This document shows, in pieces, positions 18,647-27,655 of a stretch of 64,000 bases of DNA. The translations under genes were made by a program, and so were the position numbers. The number at the start of each line of letters is the position of its first letter. Position 1 is the stretch's first letter. Under the pieces are notes generated by a model. The model did no database searches, was not told the origin of the DNA, and worked only from the letters and a program-made list of their open reading frames with translations. Source of the stretch: Streptomyces pseudovenezuelae (GTDB lineage Bacteria; Actinomycetota; Actinomycetes; Streptomycetales; Streptomycetaceae); assembly GCF_001513955.1 (NCBI RefSeq), contig NZ_KQ948151.1:245479-309478 (forward strand), in the 5' to 3' direction.

Positions 18647-19146
18647 GCGATGTTCCCGTTGCAGGGCCAGACCATGACGGCGGCGCCCTTCTGGTCGTGC
18701 GCCGTGTCGAGACACAGGCCGGAGTAGATGTTGACGATCTCACCGGTCGACCGGAGCTCCCAGCTGTGCGCCTGGTTGTACGCGTAGCAGCCCACCTGGG
18801 TCACCTGCGTCCCGGCACCGCCACCGGCGAACAGGCACTTGCCCGCGCTCTTCGACCGGATCGTCCACTGGCCCGGTACCGGCCCTTGGCCCCGGTCGGC
18901 GGCCACGAGGATGAACTTCTGCTCCGAGACGCCCGTGCAGTTCCACAGCTGCGCGCGGGCACCCTCCGCGGGGTCCTCCGACTTGATGTCCAGACAGTAC
19001 CGATGGGCCTCCGCGTTCTGCAGCTGTTCATAGGTTTGGGTGTTCAGGGCGGACGCCGACGTCGCGGTGGCCCAGAGCGCGGCCAGTGCCATGCAGACGA
19101 CCACGACGAGAGTGCGCGGGCCCGTGCTCCGGCGGGAGCTCTTCAT
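18628..19146 (-). CDS. Secreted ricin-type beta-trefoil protein
   Basis: 172-residue exported protein. The signal peptide is MKSSRRSTGPRTLVVVVCMA plus AALWATATSASA, cleaved near ASALN. The remainder is a single beta-trefoil with repeats CLDIKS...QKFILV, CLFAGG...HSWELR and CLDTAH...AQRWFF. ATG at 19146 follows AAGGAG with six-base spacing. It resembles the protein at 16663-17178 in architecture but is diverged in sequence. No enzymatic domain. Role outside the cell, possibly glycan binding, is inferred from the fold only. Confidence 0.8.
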   Translation of the reverse strand: MKSSRRSTGPRTLVVVVCMALAALWATATSASALNTQTYEQLQNAEAHRYCLDIKSEDPAEGARAQLWNCTGVSEQKFILVAADRGQGPVPGQWTIRSKSAGKCLFAGGGAGTQVTQVGCYAYNQAHSWELRSTGEIVNIYSGLCLDTAHDQKGAAVMVWPCNGNIAQRWFF

Positions 19147-19410
19147 CGCTGACTCCTTGCTGTGTGAAGAAAGCGGACGGGCCGATAGTGGTCTCGGGAG
19201 ACCCCCATGTCGCGTTCCGGTCCGGTCAGCGAACCGAACCCGCCCGCCTTCGCCGAGGTGTGGCTCGGCAGGCTGTGGCCCTTGCCGTGGTGAGCGAAAG
19301 GTCGGAAGGCTCGCCGGACACGTCGAATGCCCCGGTGGGAGCAAAGGGTGGAGCTGCCCGGGTACGCGCAGGTCGGGGCGTTGTCAGTGGTGGCGTGCAG
19401 GATGGTGGGT

Positions 19411-21510
19411 ATGACGACTCCCGCTGCAGAGATCATGGATGGTGCCGCCTACGCGCAGGCGGTCGAGGACGCGGTGAAAGCATCGGCGGCCTACTACGGG
19501 GGCGGCACGTCGGCGCTGGACGACGATGCCTACGACCGGCTGGTGCGCGGCATCGCCGCGTGGGAGTCGGACCATCCCGATCAGGTGCTGCCCGACTCGC
19601 CGACCGGGAAAGTCGCCGGTGGGGCGGTGGTGGGCGACGTGCCGCACACGGTGGCCATGCTGAGCCTGGACAACGTGTTCACACCCGAGGAGTTCACGGC
19701 CTGGACCGCCTCACTGGCCAGACGCATCGGCCACGAGGCACAACGCTTCAGCGTCGAGCCGAAGCTCGACGGTCTCGCGATCGCCGCCCGCTACACCGAC
19801 GGTCGGCTGACCCGGCTGATCACCCGCGGCGACGGGATCGCCGGAGAGGACGTCTCGCACGCGATCGGCACCCTCGTGGGCCTGCCCGAGAAGCTGGAGC
19901 GGCCGGTCACCGTGGAGGTGCGTGGCGAAGTCCTCATGACCACGGCCCAGTTCGAGCACGCCAACGAGGTGCGCACCGCGCACGGCGGGCAGCCGTTCGC
20001 CAACCCGCGCGGTGCTTCCGCGGGCAGCCTGCGCGCCAAGGACCGCGCGTACACGGTGCCGATGACGTTCTTCGGCTACGGCCTGCTGCCGCTGGCCGAC
20101 ACCGACACCGCGCTGGCCGCACGGCTGGGCGAGCTCGCCCACAGCGACCTCATGGCTCTGACGGCGCAGCTGGGAGTCAACACCACTGCGACCACCGCGG
20201 TCCCCGGGATCGTCGCCGCGACCGTGGAGGAGACCCTGGAAAGAGTGCGGGAGACCGCCGCCCTGCGCGCCGAGCTGCCGTTCGGCATCGACGGCATCGT
20301 CATCAAGGCCGACCTGGCCGCCGACCAGCAGGCCGCGGGATCCGGGTCGCGTGCGCCGCGCTGGGCGATCGCCTACAAGCTTCCCGCCGTGGAGAAGATC
20401 ACCCGCCTGGTCGAGGTGCAGTGGAACGTGGGCCGCACCGGGATCATCGCCCCGCGCGGAGTACTGGAGCCGGTGCAGATCGAGGGCGCCACCATCACCT
20501 ACGCCACCCTGCACAACCCGGCCGACATCACCCGCCGCGACCTGCGCCTGGGCGACCACGTCATGGTCCATCGCGCCGGCGATGTCATCCCGCGCATCGA
20601 AGCCCCCGTCGCCCACCTGCGCACCGGCGACGAGCAACCGATCGTGTTCCCCGAGGTGTGTCCGCGGTGCGGCTCCGCCATCGACACCAGCCAGGAGCGC
20701 TGGCGGTGCGAACAGGGCCGCAACTGCCACCTGGTCGCTTCCCTGTCGTACGCGGCCGGCCGCGACCAGCTCGACATCGAAGGTCTGGGGGCCACCCGGA
20801 TCGTGCAGCTCGTCGAGGCCGGTCTGGCGGCCGATCTCGCCGACCTGTTCACTCTCACCCGCGACCAACTCCTGGCACTGGAGCGGATGGGCGCGACCAG
20901 CACCGACAACCTCCTCACCGCGATCGACGCGGCCAAGGACCAGCCGCTGTCACGGGTCCTGTGCGCGCTCGGGGTCCGCGGCACCGGCCGTTCCATGTCC
21001 CGCCGCATCGCCCGCCACTTCGCCACCATGGACAACATCCGAGCCGCCGACGCGGACGCGATGCAGCAGGTCGAGGGCATCGGCACCGAAAAAGCCCCCT
21101 CGATCGTCGCCGAGCTTGCCGAGCTCTCCCCGCTCATCGACAGACTCACCGCCGCCGGGGTGAACATGACCGAACCCGGCGCGACCCCGCCAACACCCAC
21201 GACCAGCGACACCGACACCGACACCGAGGTCGCTGCCGACGGCACGGATAAGGCGGTCGGCCCGCTGGCCGGGATGACAGTGGTGGTCACCGGCGCGATG
21301 ACCGGCGCGCTGGAAAAACTCAGCCGCAACCAGATGAACGAACTCATCGAACGCGCCGGCGGCCGCTCCTCCTCCAGCGTCTCCAGAAAGACCAGCCTCG
21401 TCGTCGCTGGGGAAGGCGCGGGATCCAAGCGAGCCAAGGCCGAAGACCTCGGCATCCGCCTGGCCAGCCCCGACGAATTCGCCGCCTTGGTCGCCGACTT
21501 CACCACCTGA
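19411..21510 (+). CDS. ligA: NAD-dependent DNA ligase (LigA paralogue)
   Basis: Seals nicks in DNA using NAD+. 699 residues with the full bacterial ligase architecture: domain Ia (about 1-60), adenylation domain with the catalytic lysine in VEPKLDGLAI, and GEVLMTTAQFEHANEVR, RGASAGSLRAKD and IDGIVIKADL. The OB fold (GRTGIIAPRGVLEPVQIEGA) follows, then a Cys4 zinc finger (CPRCGS...WRCEQGRNCHL), helix-hairpin-helix repeats, and a C-terminal BRCT domain (about 615-699). ATG at 19411 chosen because it follows AGGA at normal spacing and begins just before domain Ia. An Asp/Thr-rich linker precedes the BRCT domain. The lone accessory-region setting suggests a second, non-essential copy. Confidence 0.93.
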   Translation: MTTPAAEIMDGAAYAQAVEDAVKASAAYYGGGTSALDDDAYDRLVRGIAAWESDHPDQVLPDSPTGKVAGGAVVGDVPHTVAMLSLDNVFTPEEFTAWTASLARRIGHEAQRFSVEPKLDGLAIAARYTDGRLTRLITRGDGIAGEDVSHAIGTLVGLPEKLERPVTVEVRGEVLMTTAQFEHANEVRTAHGGQPFANPRGASAGSLRAKDRAYTVPMTFFGYGLLPLADTDTALAARLGELAHSDLMALTAQLGVNTTATTAVPGIVAATVEETLERVRETAALRAELPFGIDGIVIKADLAADQQAAGSGSRAPRWAIAYKLPAVEKITRLVEVQWNVGRTGIIAPRGVLEPVQIEGATITYATLHNPADITRRDLRLGDHVMVHRAGDVIPRIEAPVAHLRTGDEQPIVFPEVCPRCGSAIDTSQERWRCEQGRNCHLVASLSYAAGRDQLDIEGLGATRIVQLVEAGLAADLADLFTLTRDQLLALERMGATSTDNLLTAIDAAKDQPLSRVLCALGVRGTGRSMSRRIARHFATMDNIRAADADAMQQVEGIGTEKAPSIVAELAELSPLIDRLTAAGVNMTEPGATPPTPTTSDTDTDTEVAADGTDKAVGPLAGMTVVVTGAMTGALEKLSRNQMNELIERAGGRSSSSVSRKTSLVVAGEGAGSKRAKAEDLGIRLASPDEFAALVADFTT

Positions 21511-21517
21511 CCTGGCT

Positions 21518-21555
21518 GGCGGAGGGCACAGTGTCCCCGGGCCTCACCCTCCGCC
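21518..21555 (+). terminator. Possible terminator after ligA
   Basis: GGCGGAGGG (21518-21526) pairs with CCCTCCGCC (21547-21555) across a 20-base loop, eight bases after the ligase stop. Confidence 0.4.
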
Positions 21556-21829
21556 CATGGGGACGATCGTCCGGCTGAAGCCCCATGGAGCACCCCGCCG
21601 AGAGGCGACCGCCCGCCGCACGCCACCACCCACGACCCCGACTGGTCTCCCCCGTCCAGCCGGGCCCTCCCTACCGAGATCCAGCACCGACCTTCCTCGC
21701 TCTCGGATGCGCACTCCTCTGTTGGCGGCGTCTGAACGGACTGCGGCAGAGCCTGTAGCTTGATCACGCACCTGCGCAGTACGCCTCCACGGACCGGTTC
21801 CACCGCTCCAAGTAACGTCAGGACGCTTG
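21556..21829. other. Gene-free stretch between ligA and membrane protein
   Basis: No supported gene. Presumably holds the promoter of the small membrane protein. Confidence 0.35.
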
Positions 21830-22252
21830 GTGTCCCTCTTCGCGTTCTTCGGTCCACCCGCGGTCACACTCCTCCTCTTCGGCGTCGGAGCGCTCCCGTA
21901 CGCGTTGTGGGTGACCCGGACGGAGCCCTCACAGCCGGCCCGCTGGGCCGTGATCGGCATCACAACAGCGATCGCCGCGCATAGGGCCGGAACCGTCTAC
22001 GGGCTCGCCTTCACGAGCCCGCTCGACGTGTGCGGGAGTAGAACCGGTAACGGCGTGTACAGGGACGCCGGCCGGGACTACAGCCTGACATCGGTGAGCG
22101 TGGACAGCTTCCCTCCGTCCATCACCTGTCACTGGAGCAGCGGCCACGACACCGAAGAGGTGTGGTTCTGGACTCTGCCGCTGCTCTACGCAGGACTGGC
22201 CTGCGCCACCGTCTGCTCGGCCCTCCTCATGAACCGAACACGGAGAAGCTGA
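21830..22252 (+). CDS. Hypothetical membrane protein
   Basis: 140-residue protein, no family recognised. It has an N-terminal helix pair (FFGPPAVTLLLFGVGALPYA, then RWAVIGITTAIAA), an external loop with two cysteines (DVCGSRTG and ITCHWSSG) that could form a disulfide, and a C-terminal helix (FWTLPLLYAGLACATVCSAL). GTG at 21830 is seven bases after CAGGA. Not in an obvious operon. Confidence 0.6.
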   Translation: MSLFAFFGPPAVTLLLFGVGALPYALWVTRTEPSQPARWAVIGITTAIAAHRAGTVYGLAFTSPLDVCGSRTGNGVYRDAGRDYSLTSVSVDSFPPSITCHWSSGHDTEEVWFWTLPLLYAGLACATVCSALLMNRTRRS

Positions 22253-22668
22253 GCGGCTCCCGATGTTCATGCTGTGAGGGGTTCCAAGTCACCATCACCA
22301 GCACGACACCGCCGTTATCGACCAACCACGAACAACTCCGGGGCAGCCCCCCGACCATCACCCCACCCAGCCGCCAGAACGCGCCCTGCTGCTTCTCAGA
22401 ACTCCCCCACCAACCTAGCTCAAGACGCCCTCGCCACACCGACAATGAGCGCCCGAATCACAGGAGCCATGCCGTTCCAGCAGGCCGAGGGGGAGCGAGT
22501 GGGCGCTCCGATTCCCGTCGGCCGCCGCTGATCCCCCTAAGCTTTGCCGGGGTGGCGTCGGTGCCCACCTGGCAAAGACCCGGGGCCCTGCGATCGCGCG
22601 TCCCCTGTCAGGCCGGCCCACCGCCGACGGTCAGCTGGTGAGCCCTCTCAGGTCGAAGGGAACGTCCC
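22253..22668. other. Gene-free stretch upstream of the PucR-type regulator
   Basis: About 415 bp without a supported gene. Lower GC than average around 22300-22420. The regulator's ribosome site GAAGGGA is at 22654-22660. Confidence 0.4.
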
Positions 22669-23898
22669 GTGGCAGCACCGACTCCGCACGATGTGCCGAG
22701 CACCCCCGAAGCCCGTTCGATACCGCCCGCGTTGGCTGAACCGCTCCGGAACGATCTTGACGCCGTTGCCGGCGAGGTGGTGGAGGCGATACTCAAGCAC
22801 GTTCCCGAGTACGCCGGGCCCGCGGGAAGAAGGCTCCGATCCGGCGCCCTGGACGCGCTCACGCTCTTCGTCGATCTGATCGCAGACCCCCAGAGGCAAA
22901 GTAACGCCGCCTGTGCGATGTACCACGAGTTGGGTCGGACCATGGCGAGGCAGGACCGCAGCTTGGATGCGCTGCAGTCCGCGCTGCGTGTAGGGGGGAT
23001 GCAGGCCTGGCGCCGACTGAGCCGCACGGCGGAGGGGCTGGGGCTGGACTCGGCGGTCGTTTCCGCGCTGGGCGAGCTCGCGCTGCACACAGCGCACGAA
23101 GTGGCGGAGGCTGCGGCTCGGGGATATGCCGAGGAACAACTGCGCAGTTCCGACCACTTGGAGCGACAACGACGCCGACTGATCGGCCTGCTGCTCGGCG
23201 AAGGCCCGGTGTCACCGGAAGCCGTGCACGACCTGGCGCACGCCGCACGCTGGCCGGTCCCCCGGCAGGTCGCGGTGGTCGCACTCGCGTCGTCACCGGA
23301 CACACAAGAGGAGACGAGGCCACTGACCGCCTCTGGCGTCCTCGTGGACATGGACTCCCGGCCACCCTGCATGCTGGTGCCAGATCCGCACAACCAGAGC
23401 GACTTCGCCGGGCGGACTCTCGCCCTGGCCATGCGTGACCGCCCAGCCGCGATCGGTCCCACGGTGTCCCTGCCACAGGCGGCACGGTCCTTGCGGTGGG
23501 CCACCCGCGCGCTCGGGCTGATGGGACGTGGAATTCTGCCCCGGCAGGGAGTCGTACGCTGCGTGGACCACCTGTCCACGCTCCTGCTGCACAGCGACGA
23601 GCCCCTGCTCGACGAACTGCGGTCGCATGTGCTTGCTCCGTTGGACACGGTCTCGACGGGACAGCGCTCACGGCACGCCGAGACACTGCTGGCGTGGCTG
23701 CTCACCGGCAACAACGTGCCCGACGTGGCCGCCCGTCTCCACCTCCATCCGCAATCGGTCCGCTACCGCCTACGTCAGCTCAAGCAGCTCTTCGGTGACG
23801 CGCTCGACGACCCGGACACCCGCCTCGATCTCATCCTCGCCCTGCGCGCGGAGTCATTGCGGGCACCGGATTCCTCCGGCCGTGGAGTCCCGAGTTGA
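22669..23898 (+). CDS. PucR/CdaR-type helix-turn-helix regulator
   Basis: 409-residue regulator. The N-terminal helical sensor domain (about 30-170; AVAGEVVEAILKHVPEYAGP, LGRTMARQDRSLDALQSALR) is of the type found in PucR-like and RsbR-like proteins. The C-terminal PucR HTH (about 335-395) reads HAETLLAWLLTGNNVPDVAA, then RLHLHPQSVRYRLRQLKQLF. GTG at 22669 follows GAAGGGA. The next plus-strand frame is a decayed amidohydrolase whose first codon overlaps this stop, so the regulator may once have controlled a ring-opening or purine-type amidohydrolase. Confidence 0.85.
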   Translation: MAAPTPHDVPSTPEARSIPPALAEPLRNDLDAVAGEVVEAILKHVPEYAGPAGRRLRSGALDALTLFVDLIADPQRQSNAACAMYHELGRTMARQDRSLDALQSALRVGGMQAWRRLSRTAEGLGLDSAVVSALGELALHTAHEVAEAAARGYAEEQLRSSDHLERQRRRLIGLLLGEGPVSPEAVHDLAHAARWPVPRQVAVVALASSPDTQEETRPLTASGVLVDMDSRPPCMLVPDPHNQSDFAGRTLALAMRDRPAAIGPTVSLPQAARSLRWATRALGLMGRGILPRQGVVRCVDHLSTLLLHSDEPLLDELRSHVLAPLDTVSTGQRSRHAETLLAWLLTGNNVPDVAARLHLHPQSVRYRLRQLKQLFGDALDDPDTRLDLILALRAESLRAPDSSGRGVPS

Positions 23899-24413
23899 TC
23901 TCCCCTCCCTCGTCGCTTCACGGCTTCCGTACCCCTTCGCCCCATGAGGTCTTGGCCAGGATCATCGCCTCCGGCCTCCGGGTCGTACCCGAAACCGACG
24001 CCGGCATCGGTTCCTTCAAGCCGCACGACGTCTACCCCCACGCGCTGTCCCAGTTGGCCGGCCTCGGCATGCCGACCGGTGACGTGCTGCGCTCCGCGAC
24101 CAGTGAGGCGGTGGGCCGCGGCCGGCTGCGCCCGGTCGCGGACGCGGACCTGCTCGTCCTCGGCAGTTCCCCGATCGAGGACATGTCGGCAGTCAGGACA
24201 TCCAGGCGGTATACCGGGCGGCCCACCGCGTTCGCTGACCCGGCGGCCGCTCTCGTCGTGGCACGAAAAGAAGCCGGGGCCACCGGGACTCACCTGCTCC
24301 AACCCGTGCCGGCCGTCCCAACTACGCGGTCGCGCTCGCATGCTGGGTCTGACCCGCCGCCGAGGCCGAGCACCCGAGCCGCGTTCTCCTTGAGGATCAG
24401 AGGCCGTACCTAG
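23895..24413 (+). pseudogene. Amidohydrolase C-terminal remnant
   Basis: Encodes only the last third of an imidazolonepropionase-like amidohydrolase. Visible are the metal-site strand VVPETDAGIG, then KPHDVYPHALSQLAGLGMPT, the helix VLRSATSEAV, and the C-terminal ADADLLVLGSSPIEDMSAVR. The N-terminal HxH metal site and most of the barrel are absent, and the short segment between SEAV and GRLRP is also deleted. Beyond about 24290 the frame is random. A truncated gene that cannot form an enzyme. It abuts the PucR-type regulator. Confidence 0.65.
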
Positions 24414-24547
24414 GCCTTGATCGACAGCTCGGCGAATTCGGCCAGCCAGCGGTCCGGAGTGAGAACGGGAAAGTCAGCCCGGCGGAAGCCGGAGACCCTG
24501 GGCTGTCGACGCGAACCTCCACGCTGGCGGTGAGCCAGGGCGGGCGA

Positions 24548-24985
24548 TCACAGCCGCGGCCGGTTGAGGAGCCTGGAGAGCACGATGACGCTCTCGGTCC
24601 GATGGACAGGAGGAGTGGCGCGCACCCGTTGGACGGCCTGTTCCAGGTGGGGGATGTCTCTGGCGAGCATGTGCACGACTGCGTCGGCGGCGCCGGAGAC
24701 GGTGCAGGCCTCGACGACCTCCGGGATGTCCTCCAGGGCTTGGCGCAGTTCGGCAGGAGTGGGGTTGCCGGTGCAGTAGACCTCGACGAACGCCTCCGTG
24801 TGCCAGGCGAGCGCCTGAGGATCGACGAGAGCGGTGAAACCGCGGATCGCGCCCGTGGCCACCAGACGGTCGAGACGCCGCTTGGCGGCGGGCGCGGACA
24901 ACCCGGCCGCCCTTCCGATCTGGGCGTATGTGGAGCGGGCGTTGCGCAGCACGCATTGGATGATCGCTTCGTCGATGGCGTCCAC
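24548..24985 (-). CDS. Lrp/AsnC-family regulator
   Basis: 145-residue regulator with an N-terminal HTH (VDAIDEAIIQCVLRNARSTY, AQIGRAAGLSAPAAKRRLDR) and the C-terminal RAM/AsnC ligand domain (EAFVEVYCTG..., VVEACTVSGAADAVVHMLAR). Such proteins bind amino acids as octamers. GTG at 24985 is chosen: it follows CGGAG with seven-base spacing and gives the family's usual N-terminus. An ATG at 25036 would add 17 residues but overlaps a perfect palindrome. It is divergent from the M20 peptidase, so local control of that gene, and autoregulation, are likely. Confidence 0.85.
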   Translation of the reverse strand: MDAIDEAIIQCVLRNARSTYAQIGRAAGLSAPAAKRRLDRLVATGAIRGFTALVDPQALAWHTEAFVEVYCTGNPTPAELRQALEDIPEVVEACTVSGAADAVVHMLARDIPHLEQAVQRVRATPPVHRTESVIVLSRLLNRPRL

Positions 24986-25033
24986 GACTTCACTCCGGGC
25001 GTCCGTAGGGGCAGGCAAGGCGCAACGATTCAC

Positions 25034-25049
25034 CATCAGCCTGCTGATG
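25034..25049. promoter_or_regulatory. Perfect palindrome between Lrp gene and M20 peptidase
   Basis: CATCAGC (25034-25040) and GCTGATG (25043-25049) form a perfect seven-base inverted repeat with a two-base centre in the divergent promoter region. The half-site ACATCAG recurs at 25073-25079, next to the peptidase side. Likely binding sites for the Lrp/AsnC regulator. Confidence 0.55.
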
Positions 25050-25152
25050 TTGCAAGAAAACGGAGATGGATAACATCAGATGGCGATTGCTTGCATTCTT
25101 GCCGCAACCGTAGTCTCCAACCCGACCTGATGTGACGGGCCGGGAGCCTTCG

Positions 25153-26427
25153 ATGACAGCGATCGTGAGTGATGTGGAAGCGTCCGCGCTGGCCGCAGTG
25201 GATGAGGCGGTCATCGCTCGCCTTCTGCTGGAACTTCTCGCTGTTCCCAGCGTGACGGGGAGCGCGGCGGAGTCCGAGCTGCAGCACGTGTTGGCCCGGC
25301 ACATGGAGCGGTTGGACCTCGACGTCGACCTGTGGTCGATGAATCTGAGCGAGCTGCGGGCACATCCCCGCTTTCCGGGCGGCGAGGCTCCACGCACGGA
25401 GGCGTGGGGCCTGGTGGGCGGCACCCGGCCCCGGGTCGACGGGCCGTCCCTGATCCTCCAGGGCCACGTCGATGTCGTTCCTCCTGGGGACTTGGCGCGA
25501 TGGGAGGGTGACCCGTTCCGCCCGCGCGTCACCGGAGACGTGGTGCACGCCCGAGGAGCGTGCGACATGAAGGCGGGCGTGGTGGCGATCCTCGCCGCCC
25601 TGACCGCGATACGGACGGCGGGTGCGAGGTTGCGTGGCCGGCTGTCCGCGCACTTCGTCGTCAGTGAGGAGGACGGGGGGCTCGGAGCATTCGGCACCCT
25701 CGAACGCGGCCACACCGGTGACGCCTGCATCATCACCGAACCGACCAGTGGCGCGTTCATGACCGCGAACGCGGGAGCACTGACCTTTCGCATCGAAGTG
25801 CCCGGCCGGGCCACCCACGGCAGTACGAGATATGTGGGAGTAAGTGCCGTCGACGCCTACCTGCCCATCCACCGCGCGCTCGCCCGTCTGGAAGCCCGCC
25901 GCAACACCGACGTCGATCCACTCATGTCCGAATACCCGATCCCCTACCCGCTGTCCGTCGGCACCGTCCGGGCCGGCGACTGGGCCAGCAGCGTGCCAGA
26001 CCTGCTGGTGGCCGAGGGAAGACTGGGCGTCCGGCTGGGCGAGGATCCGGCCCAGGCGCGCACCGAACTGGAGACGTGCGTGGCCGAAGCCTGCACGGAC
26101 GACCCCTGGCTGCGCTCGCACCCCGCCAGGGTGACCTGGCCCGGCGGCCAGTTCGCCAGCGGACGACTGCCGGCCGGACACCCGCTCGCCGCCCTGCTCG
26201 GCGACGCCCACGCCGAGGTCACCGGCGGTCCGCGACCGTCGGAGCGAGGCGCTCCCTACGGCAGTGACCTGCGCCTTTACTCCGGGGCAGGCATCCCTAC
26301 GCTGCAGTACGGCCCCGGCGACGTACGCCTCGCACACGGTCCACAGGAACGGGTCCACGTCGGCGAAGTCGTCACCGTCACCCGGGCACTGGTGCTCGCC
26401 ACACTGCGTGCGGTCGGCACCAGGTAA
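25153..26427 (+). CDS. M20 peptidase (ArgE/DapE-type deacylase)
   Basis: 424-residue zinc-dependent amidohydrolase of the M20 family, which removes acyl groups from amino acids or splits small peptides. The first metal site is LILQGHVDVVPPGDL, followed by CDMKAG (bridging Asp) and the catalytic Glu in VVSEEDGGLGA; the lid/dimer domain carries RATHGSTRYVG; the last metal ligand is in QERVHVGE region (H). ATG at 25153 follows GGGAG at six bases. Divergent from the Lrp regulator, suggesting induction by an amino acid or its N-acyl derivative. Exact substrate unknown. Confidence 0.9.
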   Translation: MTAIVSDVEASALAAVDEAVIARLLLELLAVPSVTGSAAESELQHVLARHMERLDLDVDLWSMNLSELRAHPRFPGGEAPRTEAWGLVGGTRPRVDGPSLILQGHVDVVPPGDLARWEGDPFRPRVTGDVVHARGACDMKAGVVAILAALTAIRTAGARLRGRLSAHFVVSEEDGGLGAFGTLERGHTGDACIITEPTSGAFMTANAGALTFRIEVPGRATHGSTRYVGVSAVDAYLPIHRALARLEARRNTDVDPLMSEYPIPYPLSVGTVRAGDWASSVPDLLVAEGRLGVRLGEDPAQARTELETCVAEACTDDPWLRSHPARVTWPGGQFASGRLPAGHPLAALLGDAHAEVTGGPRPSERGAPYGSDLRLYSGAGIPTLQYGPGDVRLAHGPQERVHVGEVVTVTRALVLATLRAVGTR

Positions 26428-26559
26428 CGCCGTCAACCGCACCTCTGGCAGCCGCGCTCAGTCCTGTTCCGCACGACGTGCGGCCGGCGGAGCCCGAGCG
26501 ACGGTTTTCAAAGCAGAGTCACGGCTGGCCCCTCTCCCCTCGCCTGCGCAGGAGGCAGG

Positions 26560-27000
26560 AGCCGCTGCCGCCCCGGAAGGGTTCTTGGACGCGCTCGGCA
26601 GTGCCTGCTCCCTGAAGGGTCAGGGCTCCGGCCGCTGTCTGGACATCACCGGCAGCTCCCAGGCCAACGGAACGCTCGCCGAGATCTGGGACTGCCGCGG
26701 AGACGCCGACCAGCAGTTCACCAAAACCAGCGCGGGCGAACTGCGGGTCTACGGCGGCTCCAAGTGCCTGGACGTGGTCGGCGCCGCCACCGCCAAGGGC
26801 ACCGCCGTGAACATCTGGGACTGCAACGGCCAGTCCAACCAGCAGGTCCGCCTCAGCACCGACGGCACCATCACGGCTGTCGGCTCCGGGAAATGCCTCG
26901 ACGTCAGCGGCGGCCGACCGCCGACGGCACCAAGGTCCAGATCTGGGACTGCGGCAGCGCGGCCAACCAGAAGTGGACCCGCGTCCGACCAGCGGACGAC
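26560..27000 (+). pseudogene. Ricin-type beta-trefoil remnant, frameshifted
   Basis: Three trefoil repeats are readable: CLDITGSSQANGTLAEIWDC, CLDVVGAATAKGTAVNIWDC and CLDVSGG, after which the reading frame shifts (between about 26908 and 26930). The last repeat continues in another frame as ADGTKVQIWDCGSAANQKW. The catalytic part expected ahead of such a domain is missing, as are a signal peptide and a stop in frame. It is probably the 3' end of a lost secreted glycoside hydrolase. Over 90 percent of the trefoil remains, so the loss looks recent. Confidence 0.65.
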
Positions 27001-27077
27001 GCGGGTCCTCTTGGGCACCTGCACGTTCCAGCGCATCCCCTGCCGGCAGCGCCGGCCCGGTACAGGACTACATCCGG

Positions 27078-27610
27078 GCCTTTCGCGAGGGGGATGGCCA
27101 CTGCCTTGAATGCGGCGGCCGGGTTGCCGACGTTGGAGTTGTTCTTGCCGAAGTTGGCGTCGACGACGTAGAGACGGCAGCCGAACGACTTGGCCGCGCT
27201 CGACCATGCGGCGCCCGGCACGGCGGTCGTGCCGAGGACCCGACTGTGGGTGAGCGACCGCGAGAGGTCGATCTTGACCACACCCTTGGGATCGGCCACG
27301 TTGAGGGTCCGCCCGACCAGCTGCAGACCGTCGGCTGCGTCCATGGTGCCGCGGAGGGTGATCCGCCGGGCGTCGGCCGTCCCGCCGGGAGTGTCGGTGG
27401 GCACCAGGCAGAAGGCCGAATGGCCGTCACCGGCATCGGACTGGCCCACGATCAGGTGCCTGCGGTCGGGCGTGGCATCGATGCCATTGGCGTTGAAACC
27501 CTCCGATCGGCACCCGGACGAGGGACGGGCGGAGGCTGTCGGTCAGCCAGGCCGCGTTCCGGGTCACCGTCACGTCGTTGGCTACGGAACCACCAACTCC
27601 CTCACCCTCG
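27078..27610 (-). pseudogene. SMP-30/gluconolactonase-like remnant, frameshifted
   Basis: C-terminal half of a six-blade propeller protein. Segment 1 (about 27500-27610) reads GGSVANDVTVTRNAAWLTDS; a frameshift near 27490 moves into a second frame reading VGQSDAGDGHSAF..., RTLNVADPKGVVKIDLSRSL, and the family's C-terminus CRLYVVDANFGKNNSNVGNP. The N-terminal half is missing, cut where the intact SDR begins. No stop of its own; the frame runs into the inverted ricin remnant. Confidence 0.6.
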
Positions 27611-27655
27611 GCCCCGTCGGTCGTCGAGAAGGCCGAGACGTTCAGGCCGCTCATC

